The notes: generated from the sequence alone by a model not told the origin. Positions 19,951 to 28,196 are shown, numbered from the stretch's first letter. The stretch: DNA of 64,000 bases from Christensenella massiliensis (GCA_900155415.1 LT700187.1:2046001-2110000); one strand, 5' to 3'. Program-made: numbers and translations.

Positions 19951-19980
19951 AGTGTTAAAATAATCGGGAGTATTACGATT

Positions 19981-20883
19981 TTGGAAGACCGTTTTTTATC
20001 TGGAAAAAAGGTTGCTATCCTTGGGATCGCAGCCAATATTATCCTGTTGCTGCTGAAACTGACGGCGGGGTATGCGTCGGACAGTCAAGCGATGATCGCA
20101 GACGGATTCAATAGTTTAGGAGATGTGTTTGCATCGACTGTGACGCTTTTGGGCAGTATCTATGCAGCAAAGCCAAAAGATGCGGAGCACGTCTGGGGGC
20201 ATGGCAAAGCAGAATATATTGCTTCCATGATCATTGGATTTTCTATGATCGTAATGGCGGTCTATACAGCTGTAGGATCGGTGGAATCGCTTGCGGCAGG
20301 GGAAAAACTCGAGTTTTCATGGTGGCTGGTAGCGATTGCCGCTGCTACGATCGTGACCAAATTGAGCCTCTATTGTTATTGCATTGGAAAAAGCAGGCAA
20401 TATAACAGTGTATTGATCAAAGCAAATGCGCAGGATCATAGGAATGATGTGTTTGTCACATCAGGTACGCTTGCTGCGATTTTTTTAAGTTTCGCGGGCT
20501 GGTATTTTATGGATGGCGCGATCGGTATCGCGATTTCGGTTTGGATCGTATACAGCGGCGTTATGATTATTTTGGAATCGGCACGTGTTTTAATGGATGC
20601 GGGAATGGACCGGGATACGTTGGAGCAGTACCGTAAAGAGGTATTGCAAATAGAAGGGATCGATCATGTCGATAGTCTGAATACAAAACCGGTTGGGGCA
20701 AAAGCGATCCTTGTGGTAAAAATATCGGTAGATAGGGATATGACCGTAATCAAAAGTCACGAAATAGGTAAAAAGGTCGAAGACGAATTGCTCGCATGTC
20801 ATCCGGAGCTGGATGACGTGATCGTGCACATCAATCCGGACCTTCCGCACGATCTTGAAAAAATGGAATTTAGAAAAAAATAA
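19981..20883 (+). CDS. cation diffusion facilitator family efflux transporter
   Basis: A 300-residue CDF protein with about six membrane helices in residues 10-205 and a cytoplasmic ferredoxin-like C-terminal domain (about 210-290). Metal-site motifs are MIADGFNSLGDVF in helix II and AQDHRNDVFVTSG in helix V (HxxxD-type). HGKAEY follows the first loop. It should export divalent metal ions such as zinc, iron or manganese; specificity is not readable. The start is TTG, ten bases after CGGGAG. It is a single-gene unit. Confidence 0.88.
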   Translation: MEDRFLSGKKVAILGIAANIILLLLKLTAGYASDSQAMIADGFNSLGDVFASTVTLLGSIYAAKPKDAEHVWGHGKAEYIASMIIGFSMIVMAVYTAVGSVESLAAGEKLEFSWWLVAIAAATIVTKLSLYCYCIGKSRQYNSVLIKANAQDHRNDVFVTSGTLAAIFLSFAGWYFMDGAIGIAISVWIVYSGVMIILESARVLMDAGMDRDTLEQYRKEVLQIEGIDHVDSLNTKPVGAKAILVVKISVDRDMTVIKSHEIGKKVEDELLACHPELDDVIVHINPDLPHDLEKMEFRKK

Positions 20884-20896
20884 GAATATGCAGCAA

Positions 20897-20928
20897 GAAA
20901 AAAATCTGCTATTCAGCAGATTTTTTTC
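20897..20928 (+). terminator. terminator after the CDF gene
   Basis: A 14-bp stem made of an A run plus TCTGCT, and AGCAGA plus a T run, loop ATTC. Confidence 0.85.
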
Positions 20929-21286
20929 TCGGAAGTATCATATTTATATATGTTTAACGCCTGCCGGCGGTCTTACCCAAAGGCCTTTCGGCCTTTTTAG
21001 AGAAAGAAGATTTATGAAAAGTTGTGACTGCTTTTCTTTTTGATGTACTTATCATAACAATGAAATATGAAATGCGTATGAATGAAATATGAATAGAAAA
21101 TGAATAATAGAATATTCAGGAAAAAATGATGAAAGCGTGTTGAGCACGGACTGCTTGCCTGAGGGATTTTTATTCAAAAAAAGAGAAAATAGTATAATAA
21201 AAGAGAAAATATTCGCAGTATCATTATAGTAAGGTATATTTCAAAATAAAAATTGCTGAAAGGCAAAAAGGGGAGGAAATTTGGAA
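20929..21286 (+). promoter_or_regulatory. intergenic region before the corrinoid gene
   Basis: No gene is seen. A small second hairpin (AAAGGCC-TTTC-GGCCTTTTT, 20979-20998) could act as a back-up terminator. TATAAT at 21193-21198 is a good -10 with a poor -35 and would give a leader of about 85 bases. A GGGAGG ribosome site lies at 21271-21276. The rest is AT-rich. Confidence 0.45.
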
Positions 21287-21919
21287 ATGAGCGTTTATGA
21301 AGATTTGAGCACGTTGGTTCAGCAGGGGAGAGCGAACAACGTCAAGGAAATTATTGCGGCAGAGCTTGAAAAAGGGACCAATGCTCAGGACCTGCTGCAG
21401 GACGGCCTTCTTGTAGGGATGTCCATTATTGGTGAGAAATTTAAAAATAATCAGGTATATGTACCGGAAGTGCTGATTGCTGCCCGTGCTATGCAGGCCG
21501 GAATCGATTCTCTTGCGGGTGCACTTGCGTCTGAAAAGGTGGAATCGAAGGGAAAAGTTGTGCTTGGAACGGTAAAAGGCGACCTGCACGACATCGGTAA
21601 AAATCTGGTCAAGATCATGCTTGAGAGCAAAGGGCTTGAAGTAATTGACCTTGGTGTAGACGTATCCGCAGAAAAATTTGTCGATACGGCAATTGCGGAA
21701 GGAGCTCAGGTCATTGCGTGCTCTGCGTTGCTTACGACAACGATGGCGGTCATGAAAGAAGTGGTGGATGAAGTCAATGCGAAAGGCGTAAAGGATAAAA
21801 TCAAAGTCATGGTCGGCGGAGCGCCTGTAACGGAAGACTTTAAGAATAAGATCGGCGCAGACTATTATACAGCAGATGCTTCGAGTGCAAGCGATGTCGC
21901 TTTGCAGATCTGCCAGTAA
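21287..21919 (+). CDS. corrinoid-binding methyltransferase subunit (MtaC/MttC/MtbC type)
   Basis: The 210-residue protein has an N-terminal four-helix cap (about 1-85) and a B12-binding Rossmann domain with VKGDLHDIGKNLVKIML. That is the DxHxxG lower-ligand His of base-off cobalamin; SALLTTTMAVMKEV and GGAPVTEDF follow. It would carry a methyl group between a substrate methyltransferase and an acceptor. The ATG at 21287 follows GGGAGG; a TTG two codons upstream is less likely. The only partner gene here is the activator downstream; no MtxB or MtxA gene is in the window. Confidence 0.88.
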   Translation: MSVYEDLSTLVQQGRANNVKEIIAAELEKGTNAQDLLQDGLLVGMSIIGEKFKNNQVYVPEVLIAARAMQAGIDSLAGALASEKVESKGKVVLGTVKGDLHDIGKNLVKIMLESKGLEVIDLGVDVSAEKFVDTAIAEGAQVIACSALLTTTMAVMKEVVDEVNAKGVKDKIKVMVGGAPVTEDFKNKIGADYYTADASSASDVALQICQ

Positions 21920-21934
21920 GTCATGTACTATTTT

Positions 21935-21964
21935 AAGAGCTGCCGGGTGTGGCAGCTCTTTTTT
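21935..21964 (+). terminator. terminator between the corrinoid protein and its activator
   Basis: A 10-bp perfect stem, AAGAGCTGCC with GGCAGCTCTT, loop GGGTGT, followed by TTTTC. It would lower transcription of the activator relative to the corrinoid protein. Confidence 0.8.
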
Positions 21965-22001
21965 CATAAAAGCAGAACTGTATCGTTTTGGGGGGAAGAA
22001 C

Positions 22002-23372
22002 ATGGAAAAAGAGCCGGTATGCAGGGGAGAATGTCTGTTTGGGAAATGCCCGCATAAGCGCTGCATTAAATTCGCGCAGCGGAATGCCGAAGCAAAAGAT
22101 TTGCGTGCGGAAATGGAAATCTTAACGGAAGGGATAATGCCCGTACTAAAAACAGGCAGGCATGGTTTCGGCATAGCCGTTGATATTGGAACAACAACAG
22201 TAGTGGTTTATCTCTATCGCTTAGATGAAGCAAAATGCGTTTGTGTAAAAAGCCGGATCAATGCGCAGGCATCGCTTGGTTTAGATGTGATATCACGTAT
22301 CAAGTTTTGTGCGGATCATGAAGACGGATTGCAAAAAATGAACCGTGCGATCGTTCGGGAGTTGGATTCCCTCATTGGAGAAGCGGCGGAAGAGACGGGG
22401 ATCAAAACAAGTGATGTGTCGGAATGCGTGATCACGGGAAATACGACCATGCTGCATCTGCTTGCCGGCTTGTCGCCGGTCTCGATGGGCACTTTGCCGT
22501 TTGAACCAGCTTCTAAATTCGGAATATCCATTTCTGCGAAAGAGATAGGGCTCGATTTGCCGGGGGCTGATTGTTATTTAACGCCTTGTATGTCTGCATT
22601 TGTCGGAGGAGACATTACGTCAGCTCTCCTTGCGACGGGTTTCGTTCATTCAGACGATATCTGTTTACTGATGGATATCGGCACGAATGGGGAAGTTGCG
22701 ATTGGAAACAGCGATTTCATTTTAAGCACATCGACCGCTGCAGGTCCGGCTTTTGAAGGCGCGCAGATCAGCTGTGGAATGGCGGGAGTCAAAGGAGCAG
22801 TCAACAGTGTAGATGTTCTCCAAGGGAAATTGCAGGTCCATGTGATCGGAGGAGGTGCTCCGCAAGGGTTATGCGGTTCCGGCCTTTTAGATGCGGTCGC
22901 TTTGATGTGCAATGCGGGAGTAATCGACGAAACAGGACGCATCGCAGAAGAAACGAAAAGCCGCTATATTATTGAGAAAGAAGGAGAGCCTGCTCTTTTG
23001 ATCGCAGAAAATGTATTTATCACGCAAAAGGATATCAGGGAGCTGCAAACAGCAAAGGCTGCGATTGCCGCAGGTGTCCTTTCCCTGGTAAAGGAAGCGG
23101 ATCTCGAAGTCGGGGATATTAAGCGGGTCTATCTGGCAGGAGGATTTGGCAACTATATGAATCAACAGAGCGCGATGCGGATCGGCTTGCTGTCAAAGGA
23201 TTTCAGGGAGATCATCAGTGTTGGAAATGCAGCAGGAGCAGGAGCAGGAATGGCTCTGTTTGATGATGAATGTGAAAAAGATATGAAACACATTTGCAGC
23301 CTTGGAAAGCATGTAGAGCTTGGAAGCAATCCCTATTTCATGGAAAAATATGTAGAGTGCATGTATTTTTGA
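22002..23372 (+). CDS. short RACo-type reductive activator of corrinoid proteins (DUF4445/ASKHA ATPase)
   Basis: The 456-residue protein has the ASKHA ATPase signature: FGIAVDIGTTTVVVYLY, LLMDIGTNGEVAIGN, TAAGPAFEGAQI, GLCGSGLLDAVALM and YLAGGFGNYMN. Such proteins reduce inactive Co(II) corrinoids in an ATP-linked step. Known RACo proteins carry an N-terminal [2Fe-2S] domain; here there is only a short Cys set at residues 7, 11, 16 and 21 (CX3CX4CX4C), which might bind a cluster. The ATG follows GGGGGGAAG. Linkage to the corrinoid gene supports the call. Confidence 0.82.
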   Translation: MEKEPVCRGECLFGKCPHKRCIKFAQRNAEAKDLRAEMEILTEGIMPVLKTGRHGFGIAVDIGTTTVVVYLYRLDEAKCVCVKSRINAQASLGLDVISRIKFCADHEDGLQKMNRAIVRELDSLIGEAAEETGIKTSDVSECVITGNTTMLHLLAGLSPVSMGTLPFEPASKFGISISAKEIGLDLPGADCYLTPCMSAFVGGDITSALLATGFVHSDDICLLMDIGTNGEVAIGNSDFILSTSTAAGPAFEGAQISCGMAGVKGAVNSVDVLQGKLQVHVIGGGAPQGLCGSGLLDAVALMCNAGVIDETGRIAEETKSRYIIEKEGEPALLIAENVFITQKDIRELQTAKAAIAAGVLSLVKEADLEVGDIKRVYLAGGFGNYMNQQSAMRIGLLSKDFREIISVGNAAGAGAGMALFDDECEKDMKHICSLGKHVELGSNPYFMEKYVECMYF

Positions 23373-23706
23373 AGCCTGAGATCTCGAGCGGGCAGGAAAA
23401 GCTTGTGAGCTTTATCAGCCGGACGATAACACCGGAGAATTCCTCGTATGCAGGCAGGAGAATCTGTCGGCCGAGCGGATAAAGGCAAGAGACACAAAAG
23501 GTTTCTTCATTGATAGGGATTTTTTCAGCAGTGTATTGGTACAGGGTGGAGTGAGCATTTTTTGCGTTTCCATCATCAGACAGATCATATTTTTTGAGTA
23601 GAGCACGGCTTCTGAGTAAGGCGGAGACTTTGCGAAAAAAGGGATAATGACGTGAGGAGAAAAGCGCTATAGGAGCTGCAGGTGCATGAGCAAAGCTCCG
23701 TAAAGG
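23338..23706 (-). pseudogene. possible decayed gene remnant
   Basis: On the minus strand 122 codons are open without any ATG, GTG or TTG. Much of the translation looks protein-like (for example KKYDLSDDGNAKNAHSTLYQ and IPINEETFCVSCLYPLGRQI). It starts inside the 3' end of the membrane-protein gene and ends inside the activator gene in antisense. I do not recognise the family. Either an old gene has lost its 5' end, or this is chance; no other coding frame fills the 290-base gap. Confidence 0.25.
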
Positions 23707-24896
23707 TTAAAAAGTATGGCGAAAGCCCCGGTAATGATTTCCCATTTTCGGGGTTTTTGTTTTGGAGAGAAAAGAAGATAAGACAAAACAAAGGGTAAAA
23801 GGTCTACCGTATAGCGTGCACCGAATTGCCAGCCCCCAAATGTTTTATGAATGAGAAGAAGAAAAAGATTCAAGGCGAGGCTCACGGCCAGAATGGCCTT
23901 TTCGGGTGTCATCTGTTTTTGAATGATGTCGGCCGCCAGTCTGACAAACCATACGATAAAAATCGGATTGGCAAGATAAAACATAAAACCATCAAACAAG
24001 GGGAGTACAATAGCGCCGTTTTCCGAAAAAGATGGCAGGCGAAGAAAAATATTATAAGCATTTGCCGGAAGATACTCTAAACCGAACTGTGCGTTTCCCA
24101 CACCGGTAAATTCAGGGAGATAATTGTGTCCAAATTCAAACGGGTCCTGAAACCGTATGAAATTATAGAGTAGATATCCGGCTGCAATACACGCAGGGAT
24201 TATTAGATATCTTGTCTGCCGGAGGACACAAAGGAAAAACTTGTTATGAGATTTGCGGGATTCAGAAAGTACAAGATAGAGAAAAACGGCGAAAAAGAAA
24301 CAGACAGAGAATGGACGGCAGCCGACCGCAAGTGCCAGCAAGGTCAGACATAATGCTTTTTTATGATAAAGTAAGCTTAAAATAGCAGCAAAACAAAGCG
24401 TCATATTCAGCGCTTGGGCGAGAAACCACGAGCCGCCCGAGGTCGACATCCACAGCATATTGCTGCCTAATACAAAAAAGAGCGCCCAAAACATTGCAGA
24501 GAGCTTCCGCAGCCCGGTCCTTTGAAAACACTTATATGCAAATGTAATGCTCAATAGAGAATAGAGCATGATGATGAAATTACTTGGTACGAGACCCTCA
24601 AACAGGAAAGTGAGAGGAAACATGACAAGAGAGGGAACGGGAGGAAAGGACACGAAATAATTTCCGTTATATTCGGCCAATTCAAGCCATGAATAGTTTT
24701 GCGGTAAGGAGACTGCGCCGTTCCGCCATGCAAGCGCCTGAAGCGTATAGCTATCCCAGTCATTATAGGAGAAAAGAGTCCCACCAAACAGCGAATGGAA
24801 CAGCAGATATGCAAAAAATAAAAAAATAAGTGTGACGATCAGAACCCAATCGATCTTATGCTGATATACCGGCGACACCTGAAAAGAATTTTTCAT
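23667..24896 (-). CDS. polytopic membrane protein, glycosyltransferase-39-like
   Basis: A 409-residue integral membrane protein with about ten hydrophobic helices. An extracytoplasmic loop after the first helix reads YNDWDSYTLQALAWRNGAVSLPQNYSWLELAEY, similar in layout to the Asp-containing first loop of PMT-type lipid-linked sugar transferases. A later loop carries WQFGARYTVDLLPF. This suggests transfer of a sugar from a polyprenyl phosphate, but the match is structural only. The ATG is at 24896 without a strong ribosome site; it stands alone on the minus strand. Confidence 0.6.
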   Translation of the reverse strand: MKNSFQVSPVYQHKIDWVLIVTLIFLFFAYLLFHSLFGGTLFSYNDWDSYTLQALAWRNGAVSLPQNYSWLELAEYNGNYFVSFPPVPSLVMFPLTFLFEGLVPSNFIIMLYSLLSITFAYKCFQRTGLRKLSAMFWALFFVLGSNMLWMSTSGGSWFLAQALNMTLCFAAILSLLYHKKALCLTLLALAVGCRPFSVCFFFAVFLYLVLSESRKSHNKFFLCVLRQTRYLIIPACIAAGYLLYNFIRFQDPFEFGHNYLPEFTGVGNAQFGLEYLPANAYNIFLRLPSFSENGAIVLPLFDGFMFYLANPIFIVWFVRLAADIIQKQMTPEKAILAVSLALNLFLLLIHKTFGGWQFGARYTVDLLPFVLSYLLFSPKQKPRKWEIITGAFAILFNLYGALLMHLQLL

Positions 24897-24946
24897 AGAC
24901 TTATTATAGCACTACAGAGAGAATGAGGTAAAGACAGGAAGCTTTA

Positions 24947-24977
24947 GAAAACAAAAATCCTGCGATAAGCAGGATTT
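24947..24977 (-). terminator. terminator of tRNA-Ala
   Basis: On the minus strand AAATCCTGC and GCAGGATTT form a 9-bp stem (loop TTATC), followed by TTGTTTTC. Confidence 0.8.
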
Positions 24978-24980
24978 AAT

Positions 24981-25056
24981 TGGTGGAGATAAGCGGATTC
25001 GAACCGCTGGCCTCTTACATGCGAAGCAAGCGCTCTACCAACTGAGCTATACCCCC
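24981..25056 (-). tRNA. tRNA-Ala (anticodon CGC)
   Basis: On the minus strand: acceptor GGGGGTA/TATCTCC including the alanine identity pair G3:U70, anticodon arm CTTGC-TTCGCAT-GTAAG, T loop TTCGAAT and an encoded CCA. The anticodon CGC reads GCG. Confidence 0.95.
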
Positions 25057-25088
25057 ATGACAACGATATGATTTACTGTGCGAAATAT

Positions 25089-25117
25089 ATTTTACCAAAC
25101 AATGATGAAAAATACAA
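25089..25117 (-). promoter_or_regulatory. promoter of tRNA-Ala
   Basis: On the minus strand TTGTAT, 17 bases, TAAAAT, ending 32 bases before the tRNA. Confidence 0.55.
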
Positions 25118-25130
25118 GTACTAAATTAGA

Positions 25131-25160
25131 AAAAACAGCTGCAAAATTTGCAGCTGTTTT
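25131..25160 (-). terminator. terminator after the NlpC/P60 gene
   Basis: On the minus strand a long stem, AAAACAGCTGCAAA with its near-complement, ends in a T run. Confidence 0.85.
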
Positions 25161-25175
25161 CAGATATCATATCGT

Positions 25176-26408
25176 TCAAAAGACCCGTTTTGCTCCAAGA
25201 AAATTGCGGGCGTAATAGCCGGACGACATACTGCTGACCGCCACGCCGCCGGAGGAAGGAGCCGAATGGATCATACTGCCTCCGCCAAGATAAATACCAA
25301 TGTGACCAACGGACGGGCTTTTATCCGACCTAAAGTAGACGAGGTCTCCCGGCTGCAAAGCATTCACATCCTTTATGGTGTCCCACCTTGAAACAGTCGA
25401 ATACCCGGCAGAACTCAGTCGGCTGGCAGCAACGCCGGAATTCTTTAAACAATAATATACGAATCCGGAGCAATCATAAGAATTCGGACCACTGGAGCCA
25501 TACGAGTAGGGCTTCCCGATTTGTGTATGCGCGATCTCGATCATACGGTCGGCGCTGGAGTTCCCGCTGCTTCCGGCTGAAGAAGATGATGAGGCGGAAG
25601 AACTGCCGGAGCTTCCTTTTTTAGCATCGGAAGAATAGAGATATTTGCGGGTGTCTTTGCCGACTACACCATCTACGGCTAAACCGTTTGCACTTTGAAA
25701 GCTTTTAACGGCACTTGTTGTAATACTGCCGAAATAGCCTGTAGAGGTCGCGTCGAAATATCCAAGCTCGCCTAATCTGTCCTGCATTTCCCGAATATCG
25801 TCTCCGCTGTCTCCGGGATACATCGTGTAATATTTACTTCCGGATTTTAGAAGCTCAAGACATTTCGAATCCATGATGCCGTTCACCGTAAGATGATTGG
25901 TACGCTGAAACCGTTCTACAGCTTCGGTCGTGACCGGACCATAGTATCCGGTAATACTGGAATAGTCATAATATTCCAGATCCTGTAAACGCTGCTGAAG
26001 GTCGGAAACCTCGCTGCCTTTATCTCCGGGATTGAGGGAAGTACCGGAAGAAGTCTGCTGTACCGTCTGGGGGCTCGCGGAGCCTTTTACCTCGCGGCTG
26101 GGATCAATCTCAGAATATTCGTCGCCGAAAAGTGCTTTTCTGGTGTTCGGGCCGGCCTTTCCATCAACAACAAGACCGTTATCTGTTTGAAATCGTATCA
26201 CGGCATTCTGCGTATCCGTTCCGAAATAACCGGTAGGATTACATTTCAGATAGTCTGTTTCATGAAGCTTTTCCTGAAGCTCTTCTACCCATGCGTCTTC
26301 ATCTCCAATCTGTAATACTTCATATCGGGAGACGGCCAATGCGGAAAATGGCGCCAATACAACGATGGAAAGACAAATGGAAATACTGAGCATTAACTTT
26401 TTAAACAT
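25176..26408 (-). CDS. secreted NlpC/P60 peptidoglycan hydrolase with three PG-binding domains
   Basis: The 410-residue protein has a signal peptide (about 1-26, ending near ALAVS). Three PG_binding_1 repeats follow at about 32-95, 122-185 and 195-258, each with the LxxLGYxxxxxTGYFGxxTxxAVxxFQ pattern. A Ser/Gly linker (about 262-285) leads to the NlpC/P60 catalytic domain. That domain has the Cys in NSYDCSGFVYYCL, the His in VGHIGIYLGGG and a later His in MIHSAPS. It probably cleaves stem-peptide bonds in the cell wall. It is a single gene with its own promoter and terminator. Confidence 0.93.
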   Translation of the reverse strand: MFKKLMLSISICLSIVVLAPFSALAVSRYEVLQIGDEDAWVEELQEKLHETDYLKCNPTGYFGTDTQNAVIRFQTDNGLVVDGKAGPNTRKALFGDEYSEIDPSREVKGSASPQTVQQTSSGTSLNPGDKGSEVSDLQQRLQDLEYYDYSSITGYYGPVTTEAVERFQRTNHLTVNGIMDSKCLELLKSGSKYYTMYPGDSGDDIREMQDRLGELGYFDATSTGYFGSITTSAVKSFQSANGLAVDGVVGKDTRKYLYSSDAKKGSSGSSSASSSSSAGSSGNSSADRMIEIAHTQIGKPYSYGSSGPNSYDCSGFVYYCLKNSGVAASRLSSAGYSTVSRWDTIKDVNALQPGDLVYFRSDKSPSVGHIGIYLGGGSMIHSAPSSGGVAVSSMSSGYYARNFLGAKRVF

Positions 26409-26431
26409 AAACAGACCTCTACTTTTAGCAT

Positions 26432-26460
26432 GTTATAACAATATGAAATAATTGTAACAA
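26432..26460 (-). promoter_or_regulatory. promoter of the NlpC/P60 gene
   Basis: On the minus strand TTGTTA, 17 bases, TATAAC, 24 bases before the ATG. Confidence 0.6.
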
Positions 26461-26594
26461 TTTCTTAACAATTATACAATCATTACATACACATTCCAGA
26501 AGCGGAAAAACATTAAAATCGTAAGATTGCATAAAATAGCGCCGGTTTACTAACGAATACGCCGAATATCAGCCAAAAGCTGATACGGCGATAA

Positions 26595-26629
26595 AATAAA
26601 ACAGCGGCATTTCAGACCGCTGTTTTATT
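26595..26629 (-). terminator. terminator after the minus-strand DAHP synthase
   Basis: A 13-bp stem, AATAAAACAGCGG with CCGCTGTTTTATT, just after the stop codon; on the minus strand TTTTATTTTAT follows. A second 12-bp stem with an AA bulge (around 26562-26590) lies further on and has no T run. Confidence 0.8.
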
Positions 26630-26639
26630 AAACCTGCTG

Positions 26640-27653
26640 CTATTCCAAGGTTTTGCTTTCCAGTTGCATATATGCTTTCAAAGATTTCATTACTTCTGAA
26701 AAGCGAGTAGGTGTGAGGGATTGTTTCCCATCTGAAAGAGCGTGTGGAGGGTCATTATGGACCTCGATCATAAGGCCGTCGGCACCGGCTGCGATCGCAG
26801 CTTTAGCAAGAGGCTCGACCATCCAGTCGAGCCCAGCGGCATGGCTGGGGTCTGCAATGACTGGCAAATGAGAAAGCCTTTTGAGCATGGGGATGGCACT
26901 TACATCAAAAGTATTGCGCGTATAGGTCTCAAAGGTGCGAATACCGCGTTCACATAGTATTACGTTCTCATTCCCGCCAGACATAATGTATTCCGCGCTC
27001 ATTAAAAGCTCTTCGATCGTATTCGCCAATCCACGCTTTAAGAGAATGGGTTGTTTTAATTTTCCAAGTTCCTTTAGGAGACGGAAATTTTGCATATTGC
27101 GCGCACCGACCTGAATGATATCGACATCTTCAAACAACGGGATATCTGAAATCCCCATGATTTCGGTTACAATTGGAATACCATATTTCTTTTTGCATTC
27201 CAACAGAAAATCTATTCCATATTTTTCAAGACCCTGGAATGCGTAGGGTGAGGTCCGCGGCTTAAAAGCGCCGCCGCGCAGAAAGGTCGCGCCGCTTTGC
27301 ATAACGCTTTCAGCGACTTCAAGGATCTGCGGCTCACTTTCAACAGAACAGGGACCTGCCATTACGGCAAAATGCCCGCCGCCTATCTTTTTCCCTAATA
27401 CTTCAACAATAGTATCATCCGTATGGAATTTACGGTTCGCTTTCTTATACGGCTCGGAAACGCGCCGCACATCCTCTACGATATCACGGGCTTTCAGGCT
27501 ATCGATATCCACGAGAGAGGTATCGCCGACAAGGCCTATGATCGTAGTATTTTCACCCTCGCTCAAATGTGTTTTAAAGTTCTGTTCCTCCAAAGAATGG
27601 ATCAGGGAAGTGATTTTTTCCTTGGAAGTGTCTTGCTTTACGATAATGATCAT
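26640..27653 (-). CDS. aroF: 3-deoxy-7-phosphoheptulonate synthase, type I-beta (paralog 1)
   Basis: The 337-residue enzyme makes DAHP from PEP and erythrose 4-phosphate, the first shikimate step. Residues 1-70 are a ferredoxin-like (ACT-like) regulatory domain as in Thermotoga-type DAHPS. The barrel shows MAGPCSVESE, LRGGAFKPRTSPYAFQG, QVGARNMQNF, PILLKRGLANTIEE, CERGIRTFETYTRN and ADPSHAAGLDWMV. I use the ATG at 27653, since 39 in-frame residues upstream overlap the promoter. It is closely similar to the plus-strand paralog at 28227. Confidence 0.95.
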   Translation of the reverse strand: MIIIVKQDTSKEKITSLIHSLEEQNFKTHLSEGENTTIIGLVGDTSLVDIDSLKARDIVEDVRRVSEPYKKANRKFHTDDTIVEVLGKKIGGGHFAVMAGPCSVESEPQILEVAESVMQSGATFLRGGAFKPRTSPYAFQGLEKYGIDFLLECKKKYGIPIVTEIMGISDIPLFEDVDIIQVGARNMQNFRLLKELGKLKQPILLKRGLANTIEELLMSAEYIMSGGNENVILCERGIRTFETYTRNTFDVSAIPMLKRLSHLPVIADPSHAAGLDWMVEPLAKAAIAAGADGLMIEVHNDPPHALSDGKQSLTPTRFSEVMKSLKAYMQLESKTLE

Positions 27654-27684
27654 TGCATTTTTACCTCGCTTTTCTGTCGACTTT

Positions 27685-27713
27685 ATTATATCGAAAAGGA
27701 AAAGAGAAAGCAA
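27685..27713 (-). promoter_or_regulatory. promoter of the minus-strand DAHP synthase
   Basis: On the minus strand TTGCTT, 17 bases, TATAAT, 31 bases before the ATG. This leader is too short for an attenuator, unlike the leader of the paralog. Confidence 0.65.
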
Positions 27714-27765
27714 AAAGAATATTATCAAATCAAAACTTACAAAAAATCTTACAGAAATTTTACGC

Positions 27766-27792
27766 AAAAAGAAAACTGCGGCATTGCCGCAG
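27766..27792 (-). terminator. minus-facing hairpin between the two DAHP synthase genes
   Basis: CTGCGGC-ATT-GCCGCAG, followed on the minus strand by TTTTCTTTTT. It lies upstream of the minus-strand promoter and would insulate it from antisense transcription. Region 27793-27981 holds no clear gene; it has an inverted repeat ACAAGA-N6-TCTTGT at 27865-27882. Confidence 0.6.
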
Positions 27793-27981
27793 CTTTCTTC
27801 AAAAATTATGATACTGGAGGAACATTATATTGAAAAAAATCATTAACTCTGTTTATAGATTATCACAAGAAATTTATCTTGTAAAGAGTTTTTTGTAATA
27901 TTATCGTAATATTTTTTGCGCAGTCATGAAAAAGTGAACCTTTGGCTGAAAAAGCAAAAAATACAGCTGCGCAAAAAAATC

Positions 27982-28010
27982 TTGAATTACCGGTTCAAAT
28001 CACATATAAT
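27982..28010 (+). promoter_or_regulatory. promoter of the leader peptide and aro operon
   Basis: TTGAAT, 17 bases, TATAAT, directly before the leader-peptide ribosome site. Confidence 0.8.
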
Positions 28011-28033
28011 AAAAAACAAGGAGCAATAAAACG

Positions 28034-28114
28034 ATGATGGCAACAGTATCGACACGATTTTTTAACATGTTTTGCTTTAACGGCTTTTACCGTTGGAGCT
28101 TTTTTGCATGTTAA
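28034..28114 (+). CDS. aromatic leader peptide
   Basis: A 26-codon frame behind AAGGAG (28018-28023, ten bases). Phe occurs at codons 9, 10, 13, 15, 18, 23 and 24, with Tyr at 19 and Trp at 21, so nine of 26 residues are aromatic. It has its own consensus promoter and is followed by mutually exclusive antiterminator and terminator hairpins ahead of a DAHP synthase. This is the layout of a pheL-type attenuation peptide, whose translation and not its product matters. A second ATG follows the first. Confidence 0.85.
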   Translation: MMATVSTRFFNMFCFNGFYRWSFFAC

Positions 28115-28118
28115 TTTC

Positions 28119-28196
28119 TGTCGGTATGCACATATAAACGAATAGCATTGGTAATATGCTGTGAGTGCCGGCAGGTGCCCACAGCTTTTTTATTTT
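28119..28196 (+). promoter_or_regulatory. transcription attenuator before the DAHP synthase operon
   Basis: The terminator stem is 28158-28169 with 28174-28185 (one A/C mismatch, two wobbles, loop GGCA), followed by TTTTTTATTTT. The competing antiterminator pairs 28119-28131 with 28161-28173 (12 of 13 positions, three wobbles). A ribosome stalled at Phe codons 23-24 would leave 28119 onward free and allow read-through; one reaching the stop at 28112 would cover it and let the terminator form. Confidence 0.8.

Noticed and set aside
27830-27898. Short plus-strand ORF of 22 codons with a TTG start behind GGAGG
   Set aside because: It is AT-rich with no tell-tale codon run, and the TTG overlaps a possible -35 box. 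I could not separate it from chance.
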